DNA from: Lepus europaeus
Taxonomy: Eukaryota > Chordata > Mammalia > Lagomorpha > Leporidae
Direction: 5' to 3'
NCBI RefSeq assembly: GCF_033115175.1
Contig: NC_084840.1
Span: forward strand, 79,065,179 to 79,129,178
Length of the DNA: 64,000 bases
Position 1 is the first letter of the stretch. Each line of letters opens with the position of its first letter. Positions 23,396-34,200 of this stretch are shown piece after piece. A model generated the notes under the pieces. That model was not told the origin of the DNA, did no database searches, and saw only the letters and a program-made list of their open reading frames with translations. The position numbers and the translations under genes are program-made.

Positions 23396-26300
23396 TCAGT
23401 TGTCATCGATCAGGGAAAACAAATGATGTTTTTCTCTTTGGGACTGGCTTAATTCACTCAGCATGATGTTTTCCAGATTGCTCCATCTTGTTGCAAATGA
23501 CTGGGTTTCATTGTTTCTTACTGCTGTATAGTATTCTATGGAGTACATGTCCCATAATTTCTTTATCCAGTCTACTGTTGATGGGCATTTGGGTTGGTTC
23601 CAGGTCTTAGCTATTGTGAATTGAGCTGCAATAAACATTAATGTGCAGATGGCTTTTTTATTTGTCAAATTAAATTCCTTTGGGTAAATTCCAAGGAGTG
23701 GGATGGCTGGGTTGTATGGTAAGGTTATGTTCAGGTTTCTGAGGAATCTCCAGACAGACTTCCATAGTGGCTTAACCAGTTTGCATTCCCACCAACAGTG
23801 GGTTAGTGTCCCTTTTTCCCCACATCCTCTCCAGCATCTGTTGTTGGTAGATTTCTGAATGTGAGCCATTCTCACCGGGGTGAGATGGAACCTCATTGTG
23901 GTTTTGATTTGCATTTCTCTGATTGCTAGTGATCTTGAACATTTTTTCATGTGTCTGTTGGCCATTTGGGTTTCCTCTTTCGACAAATGTCTATTGAGGT
24001 CCTTGGCCCATTTCTTAAGTGGGTTGTTTGTTTTGTTGTTGTGGATTTTCTTGATTTCTTTGTAGATTCTGGTTATCAATCCTTTATCTGTAGTATAGTT
24101 TGCGAATATTTTTTCCCATTCTGTTGGTTGCCTCTTCACTTTCCTGACTGTTCCTTTTGAAGTACAGAAACTTCTCAATTTGATGCAATCCCAAATGTTA
24201 ATTTTGGTTTTGACTGCCTGTGCTGTTGGAGTATTTTCCAGGAAGTCTTTGCCTGTGCCTATATCTTGCAGGGTTTCTCCAATGCTCTCTAATAATTTGA
24301 TGGTTTCGGGTCGTAGATTTAAGTCTTTAATCCATGTTGAGTGAATTTTTGTGTAAGGTGATAGGTATGGATCTTGCTTCAAGCTTCTGCATGTGGAAAT
24401 CCAATTTTCCCAGCACCATTTATTGAATAGACTGTCCTTATTCCAGGGATTAGATTTGGATCTTTGGTCAAATATAAGTTGGCTGTAGGTGTTTGGATTG
24501 ATTTCTGGTGTTTCTATTCTGTTCCATTGGTCTATCCATCTGTTTCTGTACCAGTACCATGCTGTTTTGATAACAACTGCTCTGTAGTATGTCCTAAAAT
24601 CAGGTATTGTGATTCCTCCGGCTTTGTTTTTGTTGTACAAGATTGCTTTGGCTATTCGAGGTCTTCTGTGTCTCCATATGAATTTCAGCATTATTTTTTC
24701 TATATCTGAGAAGAAGGTCTTCGGGATCTTGATGGGTATTGCATTGAATGTATAAATTGCTTTTGGGAGGATAGACATTTTGATGATATTGATTCTTCCA
24801 ATCCATGAGCATGGAAGATTTCTCCATTTTTTGGTATCCTCTTCTATTTCTTTCTGTAAGGTTTTGTAGTTTTCATCGTAGAGATCTTTAACGTCTTTGG
24901 TTAAGTTTATTCCAAGGTATTTGATTGTTTTTGTAGCTATTGTGAATGGGATTGATTTTAGAAGTTCTTCCTCAGCCGTGGCATTGCCTGTGTATGCAAA
25001 GGCTGTTGATTTTTGTGGATTGATTTTATATCCTGCTACTTTGCCAAACTCTTCGATGAGTTCCAGCAATCTCTTAGTAGAGTTCTTTGGGTCCCCTAAA
25101 TAAAGAATCATATCATCTGCAAAGAGGGATAGTTTGAGTTCGTCCTTCCCGATTTGTATCCTTTAATTTCTTTTTCTTGCCTAATAGCTCTGGCCAAAAC
25201 TTCCAGAACTATATTGAATAGCAGTGGTGAGAGAGGGCATCCCTGTCTGGTACCAGATTTCAGTGGAAATGCTTCCAACTTTTCCCCATTCAATAGGATG
25301 TTGGCCGTGGGTTTTTCATATATTGCTTTGATTGTATTAAGGAATGTTCCTTCCATACCCAGTTTGCTTAGAGTTTTCATCATGAAAGGGTGTTGTATTT
25401 TATCAAATGCTTTCTCTGCGTCTATTGAGAGAATCATATGGTTTTTCTTTTGCAGTCTGTTAATGTAGTGTATTACGTTGATTGTTTTGCGAATGTTGAA
25501 CCATCCCTGCATACCGGGGATGAATCCCACTTGGTCTGGGTGGATGATCTTTCTGATGTGTTGTTGCATTCTATTGGCCAGAATTTTATTTAGGATTTTT
25601 GCATCTATGTTCATCAGGGATATTGGTCTGTAATTCTCTTTCAATGTTGCGTCTCTTTCTGGCTTAGGAATTAAGGTGATGGTGGCTTCATAGAAAGAAT
25701 TTGGGAGGATTCCCTCTTTTTCGATTGCTCTGAATAGTTTGAGAAGAATTGGAGTTAGTTCTTCTCTAAATGTCTGGTAGAACTCAGCAGTGAATCCATC
25801 TGGCCCTGGGCTTTTTTTTGTTGGGAGGGCCTTTATTACTGTTTCAATTTCTGTGTCAGTTATTGGTCTGTTTAGGTTTTCTATGTCTTCCTGGCTCAAT
25901 TTAGGGAGGTTGTATGTGTCCAAGAATCTGTCCATTTCTGATAGATTTCCCTGTTTGCTGGCATACAAGTCCTTGTAGTAATTTCTGATGATTCTTTTTA
26001 TTTCTGTGGCGTCTGTTGTTACGTTTCCATTCTCATCTCTGATCCTATTGCTTTGGGTCTTTTCTCTTCTTTTTTTAGTTAGTTGGGCCAATGGGGTGTC
26101 AATTTTGTTTATTTTTTCAAAAAACCAGCTCCTCGTTTGGCTGATTTTTTGTAATGTTTTTTTGGATTCAATCCTGTTGATTTCTTCTCTGATTTTAATT
26201 ATTTCTCTTCTCCTACTGGGTTTGGGTTTGGTTTGCTGCAGATTTTCTAGATCCTTGAGATGACTTGAAAGCTCATCTATTTGGTGCCTTTCCAATTTCT

Positions 26301-27219
26301 TGATGTAGGCACCTATTGATATAAACTTTCCTCTTAACACTGCTTTTGTTGTATCCCATAGGTTTTGGTATGTTGTGCTGTTATCCTCATTTACTTCCAG
26401 AAAATTTTTGATTTCTCTTTTAATTTCTTCTATGACCCGTTGTTCATTCAGGAGCATATTGTTCAATCTCCATGTGTTTACACGTGCTCTAGGGATTCCT
26501 GAGTTGCCAATTTCCAATTTCATTCCTTTGTGGTCTGAGAAGCTGCATGGTATGATTCTAATTCTTTTGAATTTGCTGAGACTTGCTTTATGGCCTAGTA
26601 TGTGGTCAATCCTAGAGAGGGTTCCATGTACTGCTGAGAAGAATGTAAAGTCTTTAGATGTAGGATGAAATGTTCTGTAGATGTCTGTTAGATCCATTTG
26701 GTCTATAGTGTCATTTAAATCTACTGTCTCCTTGTTGATCTTCTGTCCTGTTGATCTGTCTATCTCTGAGAGTGGAGTATTGAAGTCCCCCAGTACTATT
26801 GTATTGGGGTCTAAGTCTCCCTTTAAGTCCCTTAACAAGTCTTTTAAATAAGCTGGTGCCCTGTAATTAGGTGCATATACGTTGATAATCGTTATATCTT
26901 CTTGTTGAATGGATCCCTTAATCATTATATAGTGCCCCTCTTTGTCTCTCCTAACAGTTTTTGTGGTAAAGTTTATGTTGTCTGATATTAAGATGGCTAC
27001 GCCCGCTCTCTTTTCATTTCTGTTGGCGTGGTATATCTTTTTCCAGCCTTTCACTCTCAGCTTGTATGGATCATTGTTGGATAGATGGGTTTCTTGTAAG
27101 CAGCAAAAGGATGGGTTTTGTTCCTTAACCCAATCAGCCAATCGGTGTCTTTTAACTGGACAATTCAAGCCATTAACATTCAATGTGACGATTGAGAAGG
27201 AGTAACTTTGCCCTGCCAT
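23396..27219 (-). pseudogene. L1 copy 2 ORF2, single frameshift before the RT active site
   Basis: ORF2 protein supplies the apurinic-type endonuclease and reverse transcriptase for target-primed reverse transcription. The first frame (27219-25108, 703 codons) covers the endonuclease ([44 protein letters not shown]) and the fingers/palm up to [10 protein letters not shown]. At about 25158-25160 a C is missing relative to copy 1 (cc instead of ccc on the plus strand), so the frame switches. The catalytic FADD motif lies a few codons later, in the second frame, which then runs uninterrupted to 23396 through the thumb and the C-terminal cysteine motif. Total span is about 1274 codons, normal for L1. 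Confidence 0.95.
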
Positions 27220-27287
27220 TTGCCAAAGATATTTTGTAATATCTGGTTTGAGATTCCTGTGATCTTTTGCTCTGAGGTTTCCTTCCT

Positions 27288-28325
27288 TTACCTTCTTTCA
27301 TATTGGTGACCGTGTTTCTGTGTTTCTGTATGTAACACGTCTTTAAGCATCTTTTGCAGGGCTGGACGAGTGGCGACAAATTCTTTCAATTTCTGTTTGC
27401 TGTGAAAGGTCTTAATTTCACCTTCATTCACAAATGAGAGCTTTGCAGGATATAATATTCTGGGCTGGCAGTTTTTCTCTCTTAGTACCTGGGCTATATC
27501 TCGCCATTCTCTCCTGGCTTGTAGGGTTTCTGTTGAGAAATCAGCTGTAAGTCTAATTGGAGATCCTCTGAGAGTAATCTGGCGTTTCTCTCTTGCACAT
27601 TTTAGGATCTTTTCTTTGTGTTTCACTGTGGTGAGTTTGATTACGACGTGTCGTGGTGAGGATCTCTATTGATCATGTTTATTAGGGGTTCTCTGAGCTT
27701 CCTGTACTAGGATGTCTCTGTCCTTCTCCAAACTTGGGAAATTTTCTGCTAGTATCTCACTAAAAAGGCCTTCTAATCCTTTCTCCCTTTCCATGCCTTT
27801 AGGAACTCCTAGAACCCGAATGTTGGGTTTTTTAATAGTATCCTGTAGATTCCTGACAGTATTTTTTAGATTTCTGATTTCTTCTTCTTTTCTTTGATTT
27901 GACTGTTTCCTTTCCTGTTCTCTGTCTTCTAAGTCCGATATTCTCTCCTCTGCTTCATCCATTCTGTTTTTAAGGCTCTCTAATGTGTTTGTCATTTGAT
28001 CTATTGAGTTCTTCATTTCATTGAGGTTTTTTTTCACTATCGCAGTTTCCTGTTCCACTAGTTGTTTCATTTCATTTTGATTCCTCCTTAATATTTCATT
28101 TTCACGGGAGAGATTTTCTATCTTGTCCATTAAGGATTTCTGTAGTTCAAGAATTTGTTTTTGAGAACTTCTTAATGTTCTTGTGAATTTTTTGAAATCT
28201 GCTTCTTGCATTTGCTCTATCTCTTCATCTTCATAATCTTGCATTGGCATGTCTTGTTCACTTGGGGGCATCATAGTGCCTTCCTTATTCTTGGAACCTC
28301 CGCTTCTATGTTTCTTGCTTGGCAT
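27288..28325 (-). pseudogene. L1 copy 2 ORF1, single premature stop
   Basis: The frame runs from the ATG complement at 28323-28325 for 219 codons to a TAG (27666-27668). It then continues in the same frame, with no further break, to the natural stop at 27288, giving about 345 codons in all. The order is acidic N-terminus, coiled coil (about 50-165), RRM-like domain and C-terminal domain (ITLRGSPIRLTADFS). Copy 1 has a lysine codon at the stop position, so the stop looks like a single substitution or small change. ORF1 protein normally coats L1 RNA as a trimer. Confidence 0.93.
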
Positions 28326-28516
28326 GTTAGACCTAATTTGTGGTGTTTTTGTTTTTGTTTTTTTTCTCTCGTTATACTATGCCTCTAAGTGAGCTGTCTG
28401 TTTTGTTGGAGCCTTAGGGGCTGTGATGGGTGTGGTCAGAGAGCTATGCTTGTTTCTTGAGGTTTAAGGCTGTGTAAAGAGCGACTCTCCCAGATTATTT
28501 GCTCCTTGCTGGGACG

Positions 28517-28550
<34 letters not shown>

Positions 28551-29316
28551 GACTCAGTTGGGAGTGGAGTTGAGGGTAGTTGAAATCTAGCCTCTGTGAG
28601 TATTCGTTTGATCTCCCCCTGGGACCATACACAGAGTTTATGCAGCCCTCAATGTGTTCTCCAGTTTCGCTAAAGATACTGAGTTTGGCTGAGCTTTACA
28701 TATGTAAAATCGCGGTGCTCTTTGTTTTGCTTGGTGAGTGAAGGGAGAGGCCTCTGTTCTCCCTCCCCCCAATGTCTCGGACTTCTCAGGTCTTTGTCTT
28801 TCTTACCCTCCTCCGTTCCCGCTTGGCAAGTTAGAGATAATTTGTGGTGTTTTTTTTTTTCTCTCGTTATACTATGCCTCTAAGTGAGCTGTCTGTTTTG
28901 TTGGAGCCTTAGGGGCTGTGATGGGTGTGGCCAGAGAGCCATGCTTGTTTCTTGAGTTTTAAGGCTGTGTAAAGAGCGACTCTCCCAGATTATTTGCTCC
29001 TTGCTGGGACGCTCTCTCTCTCTCTCTCTCTTTTTTTTTGACTCAGTTGGGAGTGGAGTTGAGGGTAGTTGAAATCTAGCCTCTGTGAGTATTCGTTTGA
29101 TCTCCCCCTGGGACCATACACAGAGTTTATGCAGCCCTCAATGTGTTCTCCAGTTTCGCTAAAGATACTGAGTTTGGCTGAGCTTTACATATGTAAAATC
29201 GCGGTGCTCTTTGTTTTGCTTGGTGAGTGAAGGGAGAGGCCTCTGTTCCCCCTCCCCCCAATGTCTCGGACTTCTCAGGTCTTTGTCTTTCTTACCCTCC
29301 TCCGTTCCCGCGCTGG
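28316..29316 (-). repeat. Tandem duplication of about 505 bp in the L1 copy 2 5' UTR
   Basis: Two highly similar units, 28316-28820 and 28821-29316, repeat the same landmarks at an offset of about 504 bp ('aatttgtggtg', 'ctctcgttatactatgcctctaag', a CT run, 'ccatacacagagtttatgcagcc', 'cctcccccc'). Each unit starts at the ORF1 initiation region: 'gcttggcat' in the proximal copy carries the ATG complement, while the distal copy reads 'gcttggcaa' and has lost it. The CT runs differ in length. Confidence 0.92.
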
Positions 29317-29572
29317 CGAGATTCTGTGGCTCTGCCTCCTCTCCCGCCGCTGCCGCTGGGCTCGTCTCGGTTGGTTTTCCACGCGGTGGGTTCCCTGTAA
29401 GTCCTCTGTGTCTCCTCCACAAGATCCGGAAGCGATTCCTCTGCAGTTTTTTTCTTGAGTCTTTTCCTGAGGCTACAGTAATTCCGCTTTTATGAAAGTT
29501 TATTTTCCCAAACTAAGGCACACGTCCTCACTATCCGCCATCTTGGCTCCGCCCTGAATATTTATTTATTTA

Positions 29573-29615
29573 CCTAACAGGGAGGGAGGAAAGGAGGAGG
29601 GGAGAGAGATTGAGG

Positions 29616-29649
<34 letters not shown>

Positions 29650-29862
29650 TCTTCCATCTGCTGGTTCACACCCCAAATGGTGAAACAGATCTGGTCCAGT
29701 CCAAAGCCAGGAACCAGGAACTCCATACAGTTCTCTCACATGTGTGCAAGGGCCCAAGCCTTTGGGTCATCCTCTGCTGCTTTTGCAGCCATGGGAGCAG
29801 AGAGCTGGATTGGGAGCAATGGCTTAATCTGATGGGCCACAACAGCTGCTTTATGTGAGCTT
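29573..29862 (-). repeat. CSINE, antisense, 3' tail interrupted by L1 copy 2
   Basis: A GA-rich tail complement (about 29606-29650) is followed by CSINE body text ('cttccatctgctggttcac', 'caagggcccaagcctttgggtcat'). The A/T tail of this SINE is where L1 copy 2 inserted, so the SINE is older than that L1. Confidence 0.85.
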
Positions 29863-30317
29863 TCTGAAGTATCCATGTCCTATCTCTGTTAAAGCACACG
29901 TTATTCAGAATTTTAAGTTTTTTTCTCCTGCTTTCTCCATTAGACTTTAAAGTTCTTAAAGGTCCATGTGATATTTATCTTCACATCTCCAGTGACTTCT
30001 AACCTGAAGATATCAGCATAAATGTTCTGAATGCATTAACAGATGAACCTAGATAAACCCATGACCAAAGAAAACCCTAAATGCTATCGCTATAAAGTTG
30101 TTAAGAAAATGCTATTGAACACCAAATAAGCACAGATTCTCTGAATCTTGGCTTTATAATTTTAACTTAAATATACTAGTGGAGACAAATTTGAATAAAA
30201 AATGACTCATATATAATCTTTATTTGTATATTTTATTTTTATATTATAGTTATGGAAAAAACACACAAAACATAAAAGCAAACAGTTGAAAGGATACAGT
30301 TTTCAAGAACTGACGCT
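29863..30317. other. Unrecognised unique sequence
   Basis: No gene or repeat recognised. Confidence 0.4.
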
Positions 30318-30700
30318 AGGCGCTGGTGTTGGAAAACAGTAGGATAAGTGGTTGTTTACAACACTGGCATCCCATATCAGAGTGCTGGTTTGAGTCCCAG
30401 CTGTTTCCTTTCCTAACCAGCTTCCTGCTAACATGCCTAGGAAAGCAGCCAAAGATGGCTCAAGTACTTGGGCCTCTGCCACCCATGTGGGACACCTGGA
30501 TGGGGCTCCTGATTCCTTGCTTTGGTCTTCCCCAACCCTGATCAATGCAGCCACTTGGGAAGTGAACCAGTAGATAAATCTCTCAATCTCTCAATCTCTC
30601 TCTCTCTCTCTCTCTCTCTCCCTCCCCCTCTCCCTCTCTCTCTCCCTTGCTTTCCTTCTCTGTTCACTCTACCTTTCAAAAATAAAAATTTTATATAAAA
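30318..30700 (+). repeat. CSINE, sense, long CT tract
   Basis: A diverged CSINE with head, body ('aaagatggctcaagtacttgggcctctg') and an expanded CT-rich region (about 30585-30650), ending 'ctacctttcaaaaataaaaa'. Confidence 0.88.
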
Positions 30701-31282
30701 AAAACACTTTCTTATTACACTGTGCAACAGAAATGTTTGAGCCAAATAGTCAAAATGCTGAGCAAGCTCCCAAACTCACTTCCTATTTGGTGTGGCCATC
30801 AGAGATTTACCCACCTCCCCTCTTCCACCTTGGTTGCTATTTCTTTTAACTAACCTGGCTCCCATGGCATCTGAGTGTGTGACTCTGCATAGTTGCCATA
30901 GTCCCTCCATTTCCATTATCCATGTGTTTTTTAATATAATTATAATTAATAATTCTAATTAGTAGACAGACCGATTTGAAGTTGTCAAATTTGTAAAGAT
31001 AACTGCCTAGTACTTTTTAAAAGAGTTACCTTTACTGCTTGGTTAACAATCATCAGTGTTGCACATTATGATTTTATGAGGTCTGCATTACTGCCTGATT
31101 ACCCAAATACTTAAATGGTTAATGAGGAAATGTCTCCTTCCACTTTATTCAAATATTTCTTGTGTGTCACTTGAGTGACAATACAATGATGATGTACTTT
31201 CTGAAACTGTATACTGGGGAAATGAAACACTGAAATAACAACATTTCCTCTGAAATGAACTCACACCTTTGTTGGCTTTTAT
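30701..31282. other. Unrecognised unique sequence
   Basis: No gene or repeat recognised. Confidence 0.4.
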
Positions 31283-31292
31283 GATTTCCAAC

Positions 31293-34200
31293 TTTTTTTT
31301 TGGCTAAAGTACTTTATTAAATTAAGTATGCAATTTGCAAACGGCTTCATAAGAAATTTTAAAATCAGTTATAAACATTTTTAATAAAACAATACAGAGT
31401 TAACAGCAAAATTACATTTTCTTTATAGTACAAATAAAACCATTTATCTCTGATATACCGTCTGAAAATTCTATAATATATTCTCCAACTGATAGCTGCA
31501 ATATTGTACTTCAACAAGAAGTCTCACGATTAATTCAATCATCTAGTAATAACAGACTTATCATTTGGACCATAAAAATCAATTGTTCAACTTTAAGGAA
31601 AATAATAAACTTTGTCATCATATAATGTGAAGTTATGTATAAAAGGCTCTTTAGCATGTAGATGTGTTCTAGACTTGTTTCTTTATTAAATTCTATAAAG
31701 AGACATTAAGTAATACTGTAAACTTGAATTACATTTTAAAAATAAGCACCATTAACATACATTCTACATAAACCTATTCACCTTTTAAACAACACATTTT
31801 TTGACCACACATTTAAATCTGTTTTCTTTACATGTAAATAAAATGTGCAATATTTAACCACTACACAGGAACATTATCAAACTTTACCTCATTGCACAAA
31901 AGAAAAGCACTTAGAAAAAGCACTTGGAAAAAAGAGCACACATTATTTTTGTCTTTTTTATACATTTTGTAATTTTCTTAAGTTGAGAGCAGTTAAAAAC
32001 ATTGTCAGAGCAATTTCCTGAGTTTCAAAAGTTTCCAATTTCCAATTTCCAGCTCAGAAATAACTAATCTGGTTTTATTCGTGTCCTTTTTCTAAGCATA
32101 TAAAACACTTGGATTTAAAAAGAAAAAGACTGAAATAAAAGACAGGAAGCTATGCAAAACAACTGTAAGCTTTTCTTCTCAAGATGCGTTATAATACACA
32201 AGATGTTTTATAAAGTCAAAACTTTCACCATTTAATGTATCCTACCTATAAAAGCTAAATAATTGCAGAGAGTATGGAAGTACTAACAAACTGAAGAAGC
32301 TTCACCTTGAAAATAATACAGACATGAAAAGCCCACAAATTTAAGAAAACAAGCTTCCATTTGTCAAGTGGATTGAAAACACTGTTAAGAGTCTCCCTGG
32401 TCCAACCACTCACCCATTGTGGTTTCTACATTAGTTCTGTTTTTATCTCTGGCAGATAATTGGTAGGAGACTATTATTGTTACTAAAACTTTCCAAACTA
32501 CAGAAGTGTTGTATTTTAAAATATTTTAAAAGATTAATTAAATTTACAAAGAGTCATTCTAATGACCATGTATTTGCATAAATATACCAATACATGGAAA
32601 CTTGGATCAACTTCAAACTATCTTTACCTGTGACAGAAAAGATTGAGAAATGGGCAAAAGAAGGAGGGATTATAAATTTTGTCTCGTAACTATACAGTGC
32701 TTAACTATACTAATTAGTAGAGGTAGGAGCTACTTCAGGGTTAAGCAATTTTATAAAAGTAAATATGCTGTTCAATTTTGGCCTGTGTATTCATGAATAA
32801 TGGTTAAGAAATACCACTAGATTTGCCAAAATAAGGCATAGAATTAAAGTTGTGCGGTATAGAACATAGCTCCTTTCCTTTTGTTTCTGTTAGAAGACCA
32901 TACCTCTACTTCTTTTGACTGCTCCCTCATTAATTACACTAAAATAAGTCTAGCTGAAGTATTTAAAAGTGATGTTTTTAAAACCAGGTGAAGAAATAAA
33001 GAAACACAGAAAATGAGTGTGCAGCTGCGTACACTCAGTAACACCAGGTTTTTCACATCTTTCAAATTATATTAATTTATACATAGGAATATTTTGTTTC
33101 ATTAACAACTATAGCTTTCTATGAAGTCATTAAAGGGAACTGCTTCATCTATAATGTATACAACACTTCTAGGCAGCACAAAAAAGTGTGGTAAACTGTT
33201 GGCACTGTTTAAACAAATTATTATAAACATAAGAATGTGAATAATACTCCAGTACCAGTCACTAACCATCTCTAAAAATATATAGATTCTTATTTTTGAA
33301 ACAAATTTCAATGATAAGGCTCTTCATTTAAAAGCATGCTTTCAAGATATATAAAAACATGTATTTTTGAGTTTTATTTTCATTAAAATGTTTGCTCTTT
33401 TTGGAAAGCATTCTGTATTTCAGGATTTGTTCAATAACCACTCAATCCTATAATTCCTGATCCAAATGATTTCTTAAGCCTAACAAAAAGCATCAAAAAT
33501 GTTTACTAAAATTACATACATGTTGGCAATATTCTCTAGTCAAAGTCAAATTTATTTAAGCCACTGTATTATACTGGAAAATTGTACTTTACCACAGTAA
33601 GCCTATATAAAGGAAATTATAATTTACATACTTACAGGACTTATTAGCTAACCAAACAACAGAAGTCAGTGAAAGTTTATTTTAGAAAGTTGGCTCTTTT
33701 TCAAAATAAAGGTAAAGATCTTTTAAATGATAAGGATTCCTTTTGTGATTATTAACAAAAATGCTTTCTACATTAGTTTTTAGTTCATAGGATTTTGACC
33801 TACTACAGTTTACAAATTACTTGCCTCAAATATAAAACACAGCTATTTAGTACTGTCTGAAATAGCACTTAGTCCTCGAAGTAGTTCCATAAGGCAACAA
33901 CACTTGGTAGATACCTAATCATTTCTCCTTCTCTGAAAACTTCTCTGCCTATGGAAGATAAAAAACTGCAGTACAATCTCAGACCCAATTTGCCTCCCAG
34001 AAAACGCACACGCAGAACAACAGAACAAAGGAAAGAGATCAAGATCAAATACAAAGCAGAAGAAAGTGCAACAGCAAGTCTTCCTTCCTGCAGGATATGG
34101 CAAAATGAAATGAGTTTATGCATCTAGTTTTGAAAGCAAGAGGTAAGTACTCAAGTGTTTTCTTAGAAATCCTTTCTTTCTTTACAACTACTACTAGTAC

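Larger units (their letters stand above)
21954..29554 (-). mobile_element. Full-length, nearly intact L1 retrotransposon (copy 2)
   Basis: A complete antisense L1: 3' UTR about 21960-23395, ORF2 23396-27219, ORF1 27288-28325, 5' UTR 28326-29554 ending in the complement of the canonical start (gccatcttggctccgcc). A perfect 18-bp duplication (tgaatatttatttattta) flanks it at 21936-21953 and 29555-29572. The insertion fell in the A/T tail of an antisense CSINE whose body continues at 29573. Only one nonsense codon (ORF1) and one 1-bp deletion (ORF2) were found in coding sequence, which implies a young insertion. The 5' UTR holds a tandem duplication of about 505 bp. Confidence 0.97.
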
